Assembly (NCBI GenBank): GCA_964431545.1
Contig: CAYSLC010000037.1
Location: 1 to 32,540 of the forward strand
Length of the DNA stretch: 32,540 nt
Reading direction: 5' to 3'
Origin: CAYSLC01 sp964431545
GTDB taxonomy: Bacteria; Desulfobacterota; Desulfobacteria; Desulfobacterales; JAABSP01
Shown here: positions 18,901 to 26,436 of the stretch, piece after piece
Numbering within the stretch: position 1 is the first letter of the stretch
Layout of the letters: each line of letters begins with the position of its first letter
The notes under the pieces: generated by a model
Told to the model about the DNA's origin: nothing
The model's database searches: none
What the model saw: only the letters and a program-made list of their open reading frames with translations
Translations under genes and position numbers: made by a program

Positions 18901-20291
18901 AGCTCCCGGGCCGCGTCACGCCGAAGGGCGCGATCCCCCAGACCCGTGACCAACGCCTCCCGCGCCGCCTCTCCCAGCGCCTCCAGATCGGCCCACCGCC
19001 CCTCGGCGACGCAGTACCAGGCCTGGAGCCGCTCCGACCGGGGCCGCCAGTTCATCCGCCGCAGGAGACGGGCAGCCTCCCGGCGCTGGTCCGCGCCGGC
19101 ATCGGGGAGTTGAACCGCTTCGATGAGTCCCCGGCCGGCCCGTCTGGGGTCGATCTTCATCAGGGCGGCGAGGGACGACAGCCGGATGTCCAGATCGGGG
19201 TCCGCCGAAAAACGGGACAGAACCTCGTTGGCCTCCGTCGATGAGACCCGCCCCAGGGCATCCGCCGCCGGCCGCCGACAGGGAGCGTCCGCCGCCGCCA
19301 GCAATCGGGCGAAGCCCGCGACGGACTCCTTTCCGCCGACGGCCTCCATGGCACGGATGATCGGCTCTCCGGTATCCCGATCCGCCGCCTCCGCAAGACG
19401 GGTCAACACGGGAATGACCCCTGGATCCCGAGCGACCCCGGCCGCCTTCAGGGCCTCGGCCCGGACCGACAGGGAGTCGTCCTCCAGCTTCCGGGCGATC
19501 CATTTCCCCCGCCGGGGGTGTCCTGAGGCGGCGACCCCGGCGAGGGCCGACCGGCAGAGATCGACGTCGCCTCCGTCAAGAGCCGATTCGACGGCGGCCA
19601 GGGCGGAAGGGACGTCCATCCGGGCGAGGGCGGCGATCACATCCTCCCGCAGCGGGCCGTTCTCCTCCGCCAGGAGATCCTTCAGCGGATCCACCGCCGC
19701 TTCCCCGGCGATAACGGCCAGTTCGAGGAGGGCGCGGCGGTCCTCGGCCACCGCGAGTTCGGCCGCGACCATGTGGGCGACGCGGCGGGCAACGGGCTTC
19801 AGGGCCGAGAAGGTATCGCGCCGTAGGCTCTCTGTCCGCGGCGTGGGGGCGGCCCCCAGCGGGGCCACCGCCCGGAGATCCTCCAGCCGGGCCAACCCCT
19901 GGACCGCCATCCGCCGATTCTCGGGGTCCGTGTCCCGGATCCGCGCGATGGCGTCCGCGCCGGCGGCCCCCCCCAGCGCCACCAGGGCACGGATCAGAGG
20001 GGGCCGCTCCCCTGGCGGAGCGCCGTTGAGGGCGTCCACGAGAGCCGGCACCGCGCTCGGGTCCCGAATCCGGGCGAGGGCCTCGGCGGCAGCGGATCGG
20101 AGGCCGTCCTGGCCCTGTTCCACGGCCTCGGCCAGGGCGGCCACCGCCTCCCGTGCCCGCAGCCGTCCGAGGGCCTCCGCGGCCCGGACCCGAACGGCGG
20201 AGTCATCTGGATACGCCAACGCCTTGATGAGGGCGGAGAGGTTTTTCGAAACGGTCAGTTTTTCGATGTCCGGCGGGCCGAAGATCGCCAT
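15978..20291 (-). CDS. Giant HEAT-repeat protein with two His-Xaa-Asp arrays
   Basis: 1437 residues from the ATG at 20291, which has AGGAG seven bases upstream; the same frame is open for another 62 codons upstream but those lie over the preceding gene. Most of the protein is HEAT/PBS-lyase-like helical repeats (for example VRVRAAEALGRLRAREAV, WRVRAVAARALGEIAD, LRVRTEAIAALGRIGEERAV). They are punctuated by WRP-type linkers (MNWRPRSERLQAWY, LGWRPAPADPHALDFW, LNWRPTVPTPELIPYF, WNWVPRTAEE). There is no signal peptide or membrane segment, so it is predicted cytoplasmic. The protein splits into two halves of about 700 residues, each ending in a non-HEAT tail rich in His-x-Asp: residues 690-742 with five HxD and 1381-1428 with six. 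The gene starts 10 bases after a two-headed radical SAM/SPASM enzyme, so it may be that enzyme's substrate or scaffold. That role is inference; the HEAT fold and the HxD arrays are plain in the sequence. Confidence 0.9.
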   Translation of the reverse strand: MAIFGPPDIEKLTVSKNLSALIKALAYPDDSAVRVRAAEALGRLRAREAVAALAEAVEQGQDGLRSAAAEALARIRDPSAVPALVDALNGAPPGERPPLIRALVALGGAAGADAIARIRDTDPENRRMAVQGLARLEDLRAVAPLGAAPTPRTESLRRDTFSALKPVARRVAHMVAAELAVAEDRRALLELAVIAGEAAVDPLKDLLAEENGPLREDVIAALARMDVPSALAAVESALDGGDVDLCRSALAGVAASGHPRRGKWIARKLEDDSLSVRAEALKAAGVARDPGVIPVLTRLAEAADRDTGEPIIRAMEAVGGKESVAGFARLLAAADAPCRRPAADALGRVSSTEANEVLSRFSADPDLDIRLSSLAALMKIDPRRAGRGLIEAVQLPDAGADQRREAARLLRRMNWRPRSERLQAWYCVAEGRWADLEALGEAAREALVTGLGDRALRRDAARELDRLGWRPAPADPHALDFWIETGRVEEMARFGEKIHPMLIDRLERSEGEACRVIADALGRIGYPGTTDALLRRLSSLPANQGNVAAGAAMVRALGRTRGEKMEGRLEAAIEGDANRAGWGIAQYPAVRFAAVEAVAYAGLPAVEKLLQVCGTGDATLGAKAEEELGRICDDRGQACIPKLLPALKATDRSLRERVSRLLIRVYRSGGIDDRGRRMILDQEGLLVGGHQDITTGQDHQDGQGTVEGWCKSHVDIPSTLVHTDQASPAKIGSEDSLLVHFDPVGSPSSAASEPGDAEMDAALSSDPLERGRAALRLGRLKAPKAADRLVHLLADASWRVRAVAARALGEIADSKSMEPLMERVRTDSTLRVRTEAIAALGRIGEERAVDFLVKTLGDDTWQIRQESAATLAKIGRQPDHGPARSAFFSCLLEQVDPGARMDAVARLADSKDPALKGLWSKPLSDPEPEVRLAAVSAVGGLGGMVGPSPILPLLQDPAPEVRAGVVAALRSLNWRPTVPTPELIPYFLHTGGWQSCLRFGRKELPRLERAIDEDGPEARASAIRAMAAMAGPGAVDRLGTLLERDESPLVCRAIVEGLAEIKTDRALHLLWEVHAAAYDLSRELGRVPVDRAAFKLDPGSGEGILFPRRRAAAGDLGGDSDGRSAVVGEIRRELDHLCSVAVSAFNASGRRGADVLITLLTGTPGISAKAVFTFIGALEGALGGSILVRALKIDRHREEAASALIRCKESIQVSQLTPLLSFRGKPETRAAAARILDAWNWVPRTAEEIADFALFRRDWAACRSRPDTVPALIRMLQANLPDGDLRAIAGTLAVIGGQGVVSGFQAVIRNGPFPAKLAVVKALPALGGKSAVSVAVDALRLGSASVALRNAAVGVLRQVHGSGDAELRNHILRIHQTTLRHQDTAAGRHQDSRTKLPSHKDYGGLKCINDHTDIGGHHRDVPGRPHRDVGIKIDFSL
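16008..16151 (-). repeat. His-Xaa-Asp array 2 (C-terminal, six motifs)
   Basis: Codes residues 1381-1428 of the HEAT protein. HQD, HQD, HKD, HTD, HRD and HRD have their His at 1381, 1389, 1399, 1411, 1418 and 1426; an HQT precedes them. A single Cys lies in LKCIND before HTD. The order HQD, HQD, H-x-D, HTD, H-x-D is the same as in array 1, and the preceding helices also align, so the two arrays are duplicates. Confidence 0.85.
18066..18224 (-). repeat. His-Xaa-Asp array 1 (mid-protein, five motifs)
   Basis: Codes residues 690-742 of the HEAT protein. HQD, HQD, HVD, HTD and HFD have their His at 690, 699, 713, 722 and 740. A single Cys lies in WCKS just before HVD. The stretch is Gly/Gln/Ser/Thr-rich, unlike the HEAT helices around it, and follows the helix ending RGRRMILDQ. 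Confidence 0.85.
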
Positions 20292-20301
20292 GTCCAACTC
20301 C

Positions 20302-22671
20302 TCATGTTCCGTGGGACAAAGGGGGCCGGTCGGGGAAAGCCAGCCCCTGCCTTTGCCATGCGGCGACCCCGAGTCCGAGCACCTCCAGGGCATCGGCCAG
20401 CCGCCGACCGGCCCGTCGGTGGAGGGCCGAACAGTCGGCCGGCGGAGAATCGGGGGCCGGACCGTCGCTCCACGCACGGCAGAAACCGCCGCACAAGTAC
20501 CGAAGGGCGCAGGCGGCGCACCGCCGGTTGGTGTCGACCGTTGCCGTTTTGTAGGACTGAAACCGCTCGGATTGAAGAATGGAGGTCAGCCCTTCCTCCA
20601 GGATGTTCCCCAGGAGATGGGCGTTCCCCGTCAAGGCATGGCAGGGGTGGCATCGGCCGTCCGGAGAGACGGAGAGATTCGATCCCAGGCCGCAGGAGCC
20701 GCAGGGGCGGGGGCCCTCCACGACCGACTCCCATGGATCATCCGGCTCCGGCGATACAGATTCCAACGCCGGACGGGCGTCGGCGGCCCTTCCCAGGGGC
20801 AGCAATGGGTTGAACCGGACCGAGGCGTCCAGTTTTCGGGCAAGACGCCGCACGGCCTCCCCTTCGGAACCGGCCGCCTGGCGGGCGTCGAGAACGGCCG
20901 AAAGGCGGAGATCCATCCCGGGCAGGCGTCGGCGGAGCCGTTCCAGATTCGAGGCCACAATCCGATGGCGGCCCTTTCCACGCCGCTGGTCGTGGCTGTC
21001 CCCATCGCCGTCGACGCTGACCACGACGGAATGGAAGGCCGCGGCGATCCGCTCCGCCGAAGACAGGCTCGGGCTTTCCATAAGACCGGTCCTCAGGACC
21101 AGGCGCCCCCTCCCCCCCGCCTTGACCGGCGCCAAGGCACGGCAGAGGTCCTCGAAACGGGGGTGGCACAGGGGCTCTCCGCCGGTGATCACCACTTTGG
21201 AGAAGCGTTCACGCACCCCGGCGACCGCGGTCCTGACAGCCGTCTCCAGCGCCATGTGGACCGGCGGTCCTCCGTTGCGCTGGACGTAACAATGGGCGCA
21301 CCCGAGCCCGCAGGCGTCGGTGACGTGGAGATAGAGATTGGCCGGTCGGAGTGCCGGGCGGCGGAGGCGGCGGCTCAGCAGCGAGATGTTTCGCTGGGCC
21401 GTGCTTCGATCCGTCACCAGGCCGAGCCGGTCGAGGCGATTCACGGCCGCCTCCGGTGTCCGAACGCAGCCGAGCGCGGCCGCGGAAAGGATCTCCCGCG
21501 CTCGGGAGGCGGCCCTTTTGGGATGGGGCCCCTTTCGCATCAGGCGGAGCAGCGGGCCCTTCCGGTAAAGGCCGTGGCGGTCCATCCCCTTTTCGACAAT
21601 CGGGGAGAGGTTCTCCTCCGAGAAGATCTCCCCCACCGCCCGCTCCCCGATCTCATGGAAAACCCGTCGGTAAGCCGGGCATGACGGGTCCCGCCCATTC
21701 CCCGCCAGAAGGGCGTTGAAGGGGCATCCTCCCCGACAGTAAGGGAGATGGGCGCACGCCCCGCACGCCCTCACGGTCCTCCGGGCGTGTCTCTCCAGGC
21801 GGCGCCACGGAGCGGTTCGGCGGAGTTCAGCCAGGCTCGGGTTGTCTCGGACGTCGGCCATCCGCCATCCGGGGCGGCCCGCGAACCGGTTGCAGGGGTA
21901 GATGCCGCCGTCGGCCGAAACGGCCAGGTAGCCTCCCAGGCAATCCGTGAAGGTGCACAGAGCACCGGTCCCGGCGCCCACGCTCCGGGCCATGGCGTCG
22001 AAGGTGGGGATCTCCATCCGCCCCAGGTTCTCCAGATAGTGGAGGAACAGATCGGCGAACAGGATCTCCTGGTCATGGGGCGACAGGGCCGAACCCTGAT
22101 CCCCGGCCGAGGCTCCCACCACGGCATGGATGCCGAAGGGGAGATCCTGTCGGGCAAAAAAGTCGCAGACCTCACGGAAGCGGGGGGCGGACCACCGGGT
22201 GAAGGTGCAGATGACGCCCACCGGAACGGCCTTCCGGCGCGCCGCCGCGATCCCCTCCATGGTCCGTCGGAAATAGTCCGCTCCGCGCTGGGCGTCGTTG
22301 AGCGCCTCCGGTCCGTCCAGGCTCGTCCCCACGGCGATATGGAAATCCCCCAACAGGGCGGCGAACCGGTCGTCCATTGCCCAAAGGTTGCTCTGCAGGG
22401 TCAGTGCGAGGCGGCCGCCGAACCGCTCCCTCATCCGGGGCAGGGCGAGTCGGTACCAGTCGATGCCGGCCAAAAGGGGTTCCCCCCCGTGGAAGGTGAT
22501 CTCCACCGAAGACTGGTTCCGGGTGATGCTTTCGATCCATCCGAGGGCGGCCTGGAAGGTCCCCGGCGCCATGATCGCCCCCCGGTTGGGACCGAAACAA
22601 TACGAGCAGGCGGCCTGGCAGGCCGAGGAGGGGATGAGCAGGATCTGGCGTTGTTCCGTGACATGGCCCAT
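20302..22671 (-). CDS. Tandem (two-headed) radical SAM/SPASM enzyme
   Basis: 789 residues from the ATG at 22671; a TTG at 22710 would add 13, and no strong Shine-Dalgarno precedes either. Module 1 begins with the radical SAM cluster CQAACSYC (C18, C22, C25), then TFHGGEPLL and a SPASM region with CTFTDCLGG, YPCNRF, CGACAHLPYCRGGC and a final CPAY. Module 2 has a second CGLGCAHC cluster (C454, C458, C461), VVITGGEPLCHP, and its own SPASM-like Cys set (CGSCGLG, CHPCHAL, CAACALRYLCGGFC, DCSALH). The linker (about 350-440) contains a basic, winged-helix-like stretch. Module 1 resembles anaerobic sulfatase-maturase and peptide-modifying enzymes, which make crosslinks or oxidations on peptide side chains using SAM and accessory iron-sulfur clusters. 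The HEAT/HxD protein starts 10 bases downstream. Two complete catalytic modules in one chain are unusual and suggest two sites or two reactions on the same partner. The enzyme class is certain; the substrate is inferred. Confidence 0.93.
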   Translation of the reverse strand: MGHVTEQRQILLIPSSACQAACSYCFGPNRGAIMAPGTFQAALGWIESITRNQSSVEITFHGGEPLLAGIDWYRLALPRMRERFGGRLALTLQSNLWAMDDRFAALLGDFHIAVGTSLDGPEALNDAQRGADYFRRTMEGIAAARRKAVPVGVICTFTRWSAPRFREVCDFFARQDLPFGIHAVVGASAGDQGSALSPHDQEILFADLFLHYLENLGRMEIPTFDAMARSVGAGTGALCTFTDCLGGYLAVSADGGIYPCNRFAGRPGWRMADVRDNPSLAELRRTAPWRRLERHARRTVRACGACAHLPYCRGGCPFNALLAGNGRDPSCPAYRRVFHEIGERAVGEIFSEENLSPIVEKGMDRHGLYRKGPLLRLMRKGPHPKRAASRAREILSAAALGCVRTPEAAVNRLDRLGLVTDRSTAQRNISLLSRRLRRPALRPANLYLHVTDACGLGCAHCYVQRNGGPPVHMALETAVRTAVAGVRERFSKVVITGGEPLCHPRFEDLCRALAPVKAGGRGRLVLRTGLMESPSLSSAERIAAAFHSVVVSVDGDGDSHDQRRGKGRHRIVASNLERLRRRLPGMDLRLSAVLDARQAAGSEGEAVRRLARKLDASVRFNPLLPLGRAADARPALESVSPEPDDPWESVVEGPRPCGSCGLGSNLSVSPDGRCHPCHALTGNAHLLGNILEEGLTSILQSERFQSYKTATVDTNRRCAACALRYLCGGFCRAWSDGPAPDSPPADCSALHRRAGRRLADALEVLGLGVAAWQRQGLAFPDRPPLSHGT

Positions 22672-22791
22672 TTCGGGCCGAATCCTAGGCGAGATCGACG
22701 GAACTGTCAAGTGGGAACAGCGTCATACGAATCGCCCCACGGCCTGGGTTCAAGGGAGCCCGGACCGGAAGACGCGGCGGTTTTTCCGACG

Positions 22792-23691
22792 CTACAGACG
22801 GGACGATCTCCTCCCGTTCTTCAGCTCGAACTCCACGAACAGGGGCTTGTGGTCGGACGTCATGGTCTCCTCGATCACGTCCGGGCTGCCCTCGGTCACG
22901 GCGAGATCCTTCTCGCTGTAGTAGACGTGATCCAGGGGGATGTCCGACCGGCTGACGATGGCGTGGGTCTCGGGGGAGAAGTCGACCCGGGCCAGCCCGG
23001 CCTCCGTGGCTAGCAGGTCCACATACGCCATGCGTTTGGGACGCCAGGTGTTGAAATCCCCGGCCAGGATGACCGGCCCCCGGTGTTCGGCGACGATTCC
23101 GAAGATCTCGTCCATCTGGGCCTTGAAGGAGGCGAGTCCGATCTGGAAGTTGAGGGCGTGGACGTTGACCAGCAGCAAGGACTTCCTGGACGGTCGGAGG
23201 GTGTAGGTGGTGAAAAGGGCCGCCTTGGTGGTGTTGGTGATCGGCTCGATGCCTTTGGAGAGCACCGGCCGGGCCGCGGTTGGGGAGAAGGGAGAAGCGG
23301 TGAGCACCCCGGCGTAGGCATCGTGCAGGTCCATGAAGGTGTTGGGGGAACAGACCCATCCCATGGGGGCGGTCTTTTTGAAGATCCTTTGGAACTCAGG
23401 CTCAATCCTGGCCTCCTGAAAAGTGACCAGGTTCGGGGCCTTCTCCTCGACGATCCGGGCGAACTCCTCGCGCCAGGGGCGTCGCCCCCCTTCTTTGTGG
23501 ATGTTCCAGTTGAGCAGCCGGATGGACGACTGAGGCACCGTCTTCCATCGGTATTTTCCGCCGTTCACCACAAACGGCTTTTTGACGGGGCTATAACCGC
23601 AGTAGGTCAAGAAGAGATAGGAGATGACCACCACCGCCGGCTTCACCCGGTCCCGCATCTTCCGCCCGCCGCGGACTTGCTTTCGAAACAT
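22792..23691 (-). CDS. Endonuclease/exonuclease/phosphatase-family protein, exported
   Basis: 299 residues from the ATG at 23691 (GGAG upstream); an upstream in-frame start at 23766 and a downstream ATG at 23658 are alternatives. After a hydrophobic segment (VKPAVVVISYLFLTYCGY), which may be a signal anchor or imperfect lipobox, comes a full EEP domain: LLNWNIHKE, TFQEAR, LLVNVHALNF, ILAGDFNTW, IPLDHVYY and a final SDHKPLFVEF. These carry the expected metal and catalytic residues (Asn, Glu, the DxN pair, Asp-His). The family covers nucleases, phosphodiesterases and lipid phosphatases, so the substrate is open. Being exported, a nuclease or sphingomyelinase-like role outside the cytoplasm is plausible. 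It lies 120 bases upstream of the radical SAM gene on the same strand; a functional link is not clear. Confidence 0.88.
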   Translation of the reverse strand: MFRKQVRGGRKMRDRVKPAVVVISYLFLTYCGYSPVKKPFVVNGGKYRWKTVPQSSIRLLNWNIHKEGGRRPWREEFARIVEEKAPNLVTFQEARIEPEFQRIFKKTAPMGWVCSPNTFMDLHDAYAGVLTASPFSPTAARPVLSKGIEPITNTTKAALFTTYTLRPSRKSLLLVNVHALNFQIGLASFKAQMDEIFGIVAEHRGPVILAGDFNTWRPKRMAYVDLLATEAGLARVDFSPETHAIVSRSDIPLDHVYYSEKDLAVTEGSPDVIEETMTSDHKPLFVEFELKNGRRSSRL

Positions 23692-24024
23692 GGGCAAAAC
23701 TCCAATCGCCCGGTTCCGCCGGACGGTCCCGGCGGAAAAGGGCTTTTCGGTACACACAGCGCACAATTGGTAAAAAGAATAAGTCCATCGGACGCAAACG
23801 TAAAGGGTTTCATCTTAAAGGCACAAATCTCGGGGATAGGGAATTCTCGAAATCCTTGGATGCGCGTACCGGGTCATGGTATGTTTGGGGAAATCGGTCC
23901 CGGGATCGGTGCGTCGGAGAACTTCCCCAAGGCTTGGGCGGAACGGCCGGCTTCGAAAACCGGGGCGAAGGCGGACCGTTGTGAAATAACCGGCATCTTG
24001 CGATGCAACAACAAGGAGGCGACC
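23692..24024. other. Divergent intergenic region between the EEP gene and gdhA
   Basis: About 330 bases separating two outward-facing genes, expected to hold both promoters. An A/T-richer patch near 23764-23785 is a candidate -10 region for the minus-strand gene. A TTGC-N3-GCAA palindrome lies at 23998-24008, just before the gdhA ribosome-binding site AAGGAGG at 24012-24018. I see no sigma-54 -24/-12 element and no riboswitch-like structure. Confidence 0.45.
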
Positions 24025-25374
24025 ATGACGGATATCGTGGCCCATGTGAAGGACAAGGACCCAGGAGAGCGGGAGTTCCACCAGGCGGTGGAGGAGGTGA
24101 TGGACTCGGTCCGCCCGGTTCTCGATCAGCATCCCGAGTACCGGCCGCTGGGGATTCTGGAGCGTCTGGTGGAGCCGGACCGGGTGATCCTGTTTCGGGT
24201 GCCCTGGCTCGACGACCAGGGGGAGGTCCGCGTCAACCGGGGTTTTCGCATCGAGATGAACAACAGCATCGGCCCCTACAAGGGGGGCCTGCGGTTCCAC
24301 CCCTCCGTCAACCTCTCGATCCTGAAGTTTCTCGCCTTCGAGCAGGTCTTTAAAAACGCCCTCACCACCCTGCCCATGGGCGGCGGCAAAGGGGGCTCCG
24401 ACTTCGATCCCAAGGGAAAGTCGGACAACGAGGTGATGCGGTTCTGCCAGAATTTCATGCTGGAACTCCACCGCCATATCGGCCCGAATACGGATGTTCC
24501 GGCCGGGGACATCGGCGTGGGGGCCCGGGAGATCGGGTATCTCTTCGGGATGTACAAGAAGCTGGCCAACGAATTCACCGGGGTCCTCACCGGAAAGAGC
24601 GTGGGGTGGGGCGGAAGCCTCATGCGGCCCGAAGCCACCGGATACGGCTCGGTCTACTTTGCCGCGGAGATGCTCGCCACCCGGAAGCAGACCCTGGAGG
24701 GCAAGACCTGCATCGTCTCCGGCTCCGGCAACGTGGCCCAGTTCACCGCCGAGAAACTGATCGAGATGGGGGCCAAGGTGGTCACCCTCTCCGACTCCTC
24801 GGGCCACATCTACGACGAGGAGGGGATCGACGCCCAGAAGCTCGCCTATGTGAAGACCCTGAAGAACGTCCGGCGGGGACGGATCGAGGAGTACGCGGAA
24901 AAGTTTCCGGGGGCGGCCTACACCCCCTACGATCCTTCGGCCGACCACAACCCCCAGTGGGACCATAAGGCCGACTGCGCCTTTCCCAGCGCCACCCAGA
25001 ACGAGATCAACGGCAAGGACGCCCAGAACCTGGTGAACAATGGCATCTTCCTGGTCTCCGAGGGGGCCAACATGCCCACCACCCACGAAGGGGTCCGGGT
25101 CTTTCTGGACAACGGGGTCCTCTACGGCCCCGGCAAGGCGGCCAACGCCGGGGGGGTCTCCGTGTCGGGACTGGAGATGACCCAGAACAGCATGCGCCTG
25201 TCCTGGACCCGGGAGGAGGTGGACAACCGGCTGAAGCTGATCATGCACAGCATCCACCGGACCTGCCTGGACGCCTCCGAACGGTACGGGGCGCCGGGCA
25301 ACTACGTTCGGGGGGCCAACATCGCCGGATTCATCAAGGTGGTCAACGCCATGATCGACCATGGCGTGGTCTAG
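24025..25374 (+). CDS. gdhA: NADP-type glutamate dehydrogenase
   Basis: 449 residues, the standard length of hexameric NADP-dependent glutamate dehydrogenase, which aminates 2-oxoglutarate with ammonium. The ATG at 24025 has AAGGAGG six bases upstream, which fixes the start inside a longer open frame. The substrate domain shows YKGGLRFHPSVN and the catalytic-lysine motif PMGGGKGGSDF (K122), then PAGDIGVGAREIGYLFG with the catalytic Asp. The nucleotide domain shows VSGSGNVAQFTAEKL, a GxGxxA-type dinucleotide fold. SEGANMPTTHEG and the C-terminal ANIAGFIKVVNAMIDHG close the family pattern. It links ammonium assimilation to the TCA cycle in the cytoplasm. It has its own promoter region and a 96-base gap to the next gene. 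No truncation or missing key residue. Confidence 0.97.
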   Translation: MTDIVAHVKDKDPGEREFHQAVEEVMDSVRPVLDQHPEYRPLGILERLVEPDRVILFRVPWLDDQGEVRVNRGFRIEMNNSIGPYKGGLRFHPSVNLSILKFLAFEQVFKNALTTLPMGGGKGGSDFDPKGKSDNEVMRFCQNFMLELHRHIGPNTDVPAGDIGVGAREIGYLFGMYKKLANEFTGVLTGKSVGWGGSLMRPEATGYGSVYFAAEMLATRKQTLEGKTCIVSGSGNVAQFTAEKLIEMGAKVVTLSDSSGHIYDEEGIDAQKLAYVKTLKNVRRGRIEEYAEKFPGAAYTPYDPSADHNPQWDHKADCAFPSATQNEINGKDAQNLVNNGIFLVSEGANMPTTHEGVRVFLDNGVLYGPGKAANAGGVSVSGLEMTQNSMRLSWTREEVDNRLKLIMHSIHRTCLDASERYGAPGNYVRGANIAGFIKVVNAMIDHGVV

Positions 25375-25470
25375 AATTCCGGCACGCCTTTCCGGCGGGA
25401 TGCGGATATGACGCGGGAAGGGCACAGGGGGCTTGCCGACCGCGACATCGAGGATGAAGGGACGGGAAGG

Positions 25471-26433
25471 ATGGAGATGGAGACAGCGACCGTGCCGGAG
25501 GATCATCAGCCCTCCGTCCTGGTGGTGGACGACAACGCCAGGAACCTTCAGGTTCTCGGCAACATCCTGAAAACCAGCGGCTTTCGGGTGGGGCTGGCCA
25601 TGGACGCGGAAAGGGCCTTCCGGTTCACCGGGAAGATCAAGCCGGATCTGGTCCTCCTCGACGTGATGATGCCGGACATGGACGGATACCAGGTCTGCGG
25701 AAAGCTGAAGGCGGATCCCGGGACCCGGGAGATCCCCGTCATCTTCATCAGCGCCCTGAACGAAGCCGAGGACAAGGTCCGGGGGTTCGAGGCCGGCGGC
25801 GTGGACTATATCACCAAGCCCTTCCACCAGGAGGAGGTCCTCGCCCGGATCCGGACCCACATCGAGCTGAAACGGACCCGGGAACAGCTCAAGGCGGCCT
25901 TCGAGGAACTCCAGCGGGTCAATGCCCGGCTGGAGTCCGCCGCCCGGACCGATACCCTGACCCGGATCTCCAACCGCCGGGACATCACCGAAAAAATGGC
26001 GTACGAATCGGCCCGGTCCGTGCGAAACGGCCGGCCCTTCTCCCTCATCCTGGCCGACATCGACGATTTCAAGCGGATCAACGACTCCTACGGCCACGAC
26101 TGCGGCGACCAGGTCCTGGTCCACGTGGCCCGGACCATCCGTTCCAGACTGCGGAAACAGGATGTCCTGGCCCGGTGGGGGGGAGAGGAGTTCCTGATGC
26201 TCCTTCCCGAGACCGGGGCGACCGGCGCCGGGTCGGTGGCCGAGGCGATCCAGGGGGAACTCCGGGATCACCGGTTCGAGCACGACGGCCGCCCCCTCTC
26301 CGTGAGCATGACCTACGGAATCAGCGTCTTCTCGCCCGAAAACAGCGTGGAGCAGTGCATCAAGCTGGCGGACGAAGCCCTCTACCAAGGCAAGGGCGCG
26401 GGCAAGGACCGCATCGTGATTTCCGGCGAGTGA
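25471..26433 (+). CDS. Response regulator with REC and GGDEF domains (diguanylate cyclase)
   Basis: 320 residues from the ATG at 25471 (AAGGGA upstream); in-frame ATGs at 25408 and 25477 are alternatives. The receiver domain starts SVLVVDDNARN, carries LVLLDVMMPDMDGYQ with the phospho-acceptor Asp at about 64, then the conserved Ser/Thr (FISA) and Lys (TKPF). A short coiled coil leads to the GGDEF domain: DTLTRISNRRD, ADIDDFKRINDSYGHDCGDQVL and the active loop WGGEEF (237-241). RKQD lies five residues upstream of that loop, matching the RxxD inhibitory site for c-di-GMP feedback. It should make c-di-GMP from two GTP when phosphorylated. It is followed after three bases by a hybrid histidine kinase, its likely partner. 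Confidence 0.94.
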   Translation: MEMETATVPEDHQPSVLVVDDNARNLQVLGNILKTSGFRVGLAMDAERAFRFTGKIKPDLVLLDVMMPDMDGYQVCGKLKADPGTREIPVIFISALNEAEDKVRGFEAGGVDYITKPFHQEEVLARIRTHIELKRTREQLKAAFEELQRVNARLESAARTDTLTRISNRRDITEKMAYESARSVRNGRPFSLILADIDDFKRINDSYGHDCGDQVLVHVARTIRSRLRKQDVLARWGGEEFLMLLPETGATGAGSVAEAIQGELRDHRFEHDGRPLSVSMTYGISVFSPENSVEQCIKLADEALYQGKGAGKDRIVISGE

Positions 26434-26436
26434 CGG

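Noticed and set aside
17919..19244. Long plus-strand frames opposite the HEAT protein (also 19123-21684)
   Set aside because: They mirror the HEAT and radical SAM genes, are Arg/Ser/Pro-rich and have no recognisable domain or ribosome-binding site.
20292..20477. 62-codon N-terminal extension of the HEAT protein
   Set aside because: It overlaps the end of the radical SAM gene and is Pro/Arg/Gly-rich. The ATG at 20291 has a good ribosome-binding site and begins the HEAT-like sequence.
23998..24008. TTGC-N3-GCAA palindrome as a regulator operator before gdhA
   Set aside because: At 11 bases with no second copy and no known matching regulator it is too short to claim as a site.
23083..24024. 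Long 5' extension of the gdhA frame
   Set aside because: The sequence before 24025 is antisense to the EEP gene and intergenic. AAGGAGG six bases before the ATG at 24025 fixes the start at the family's usual N-terminus.
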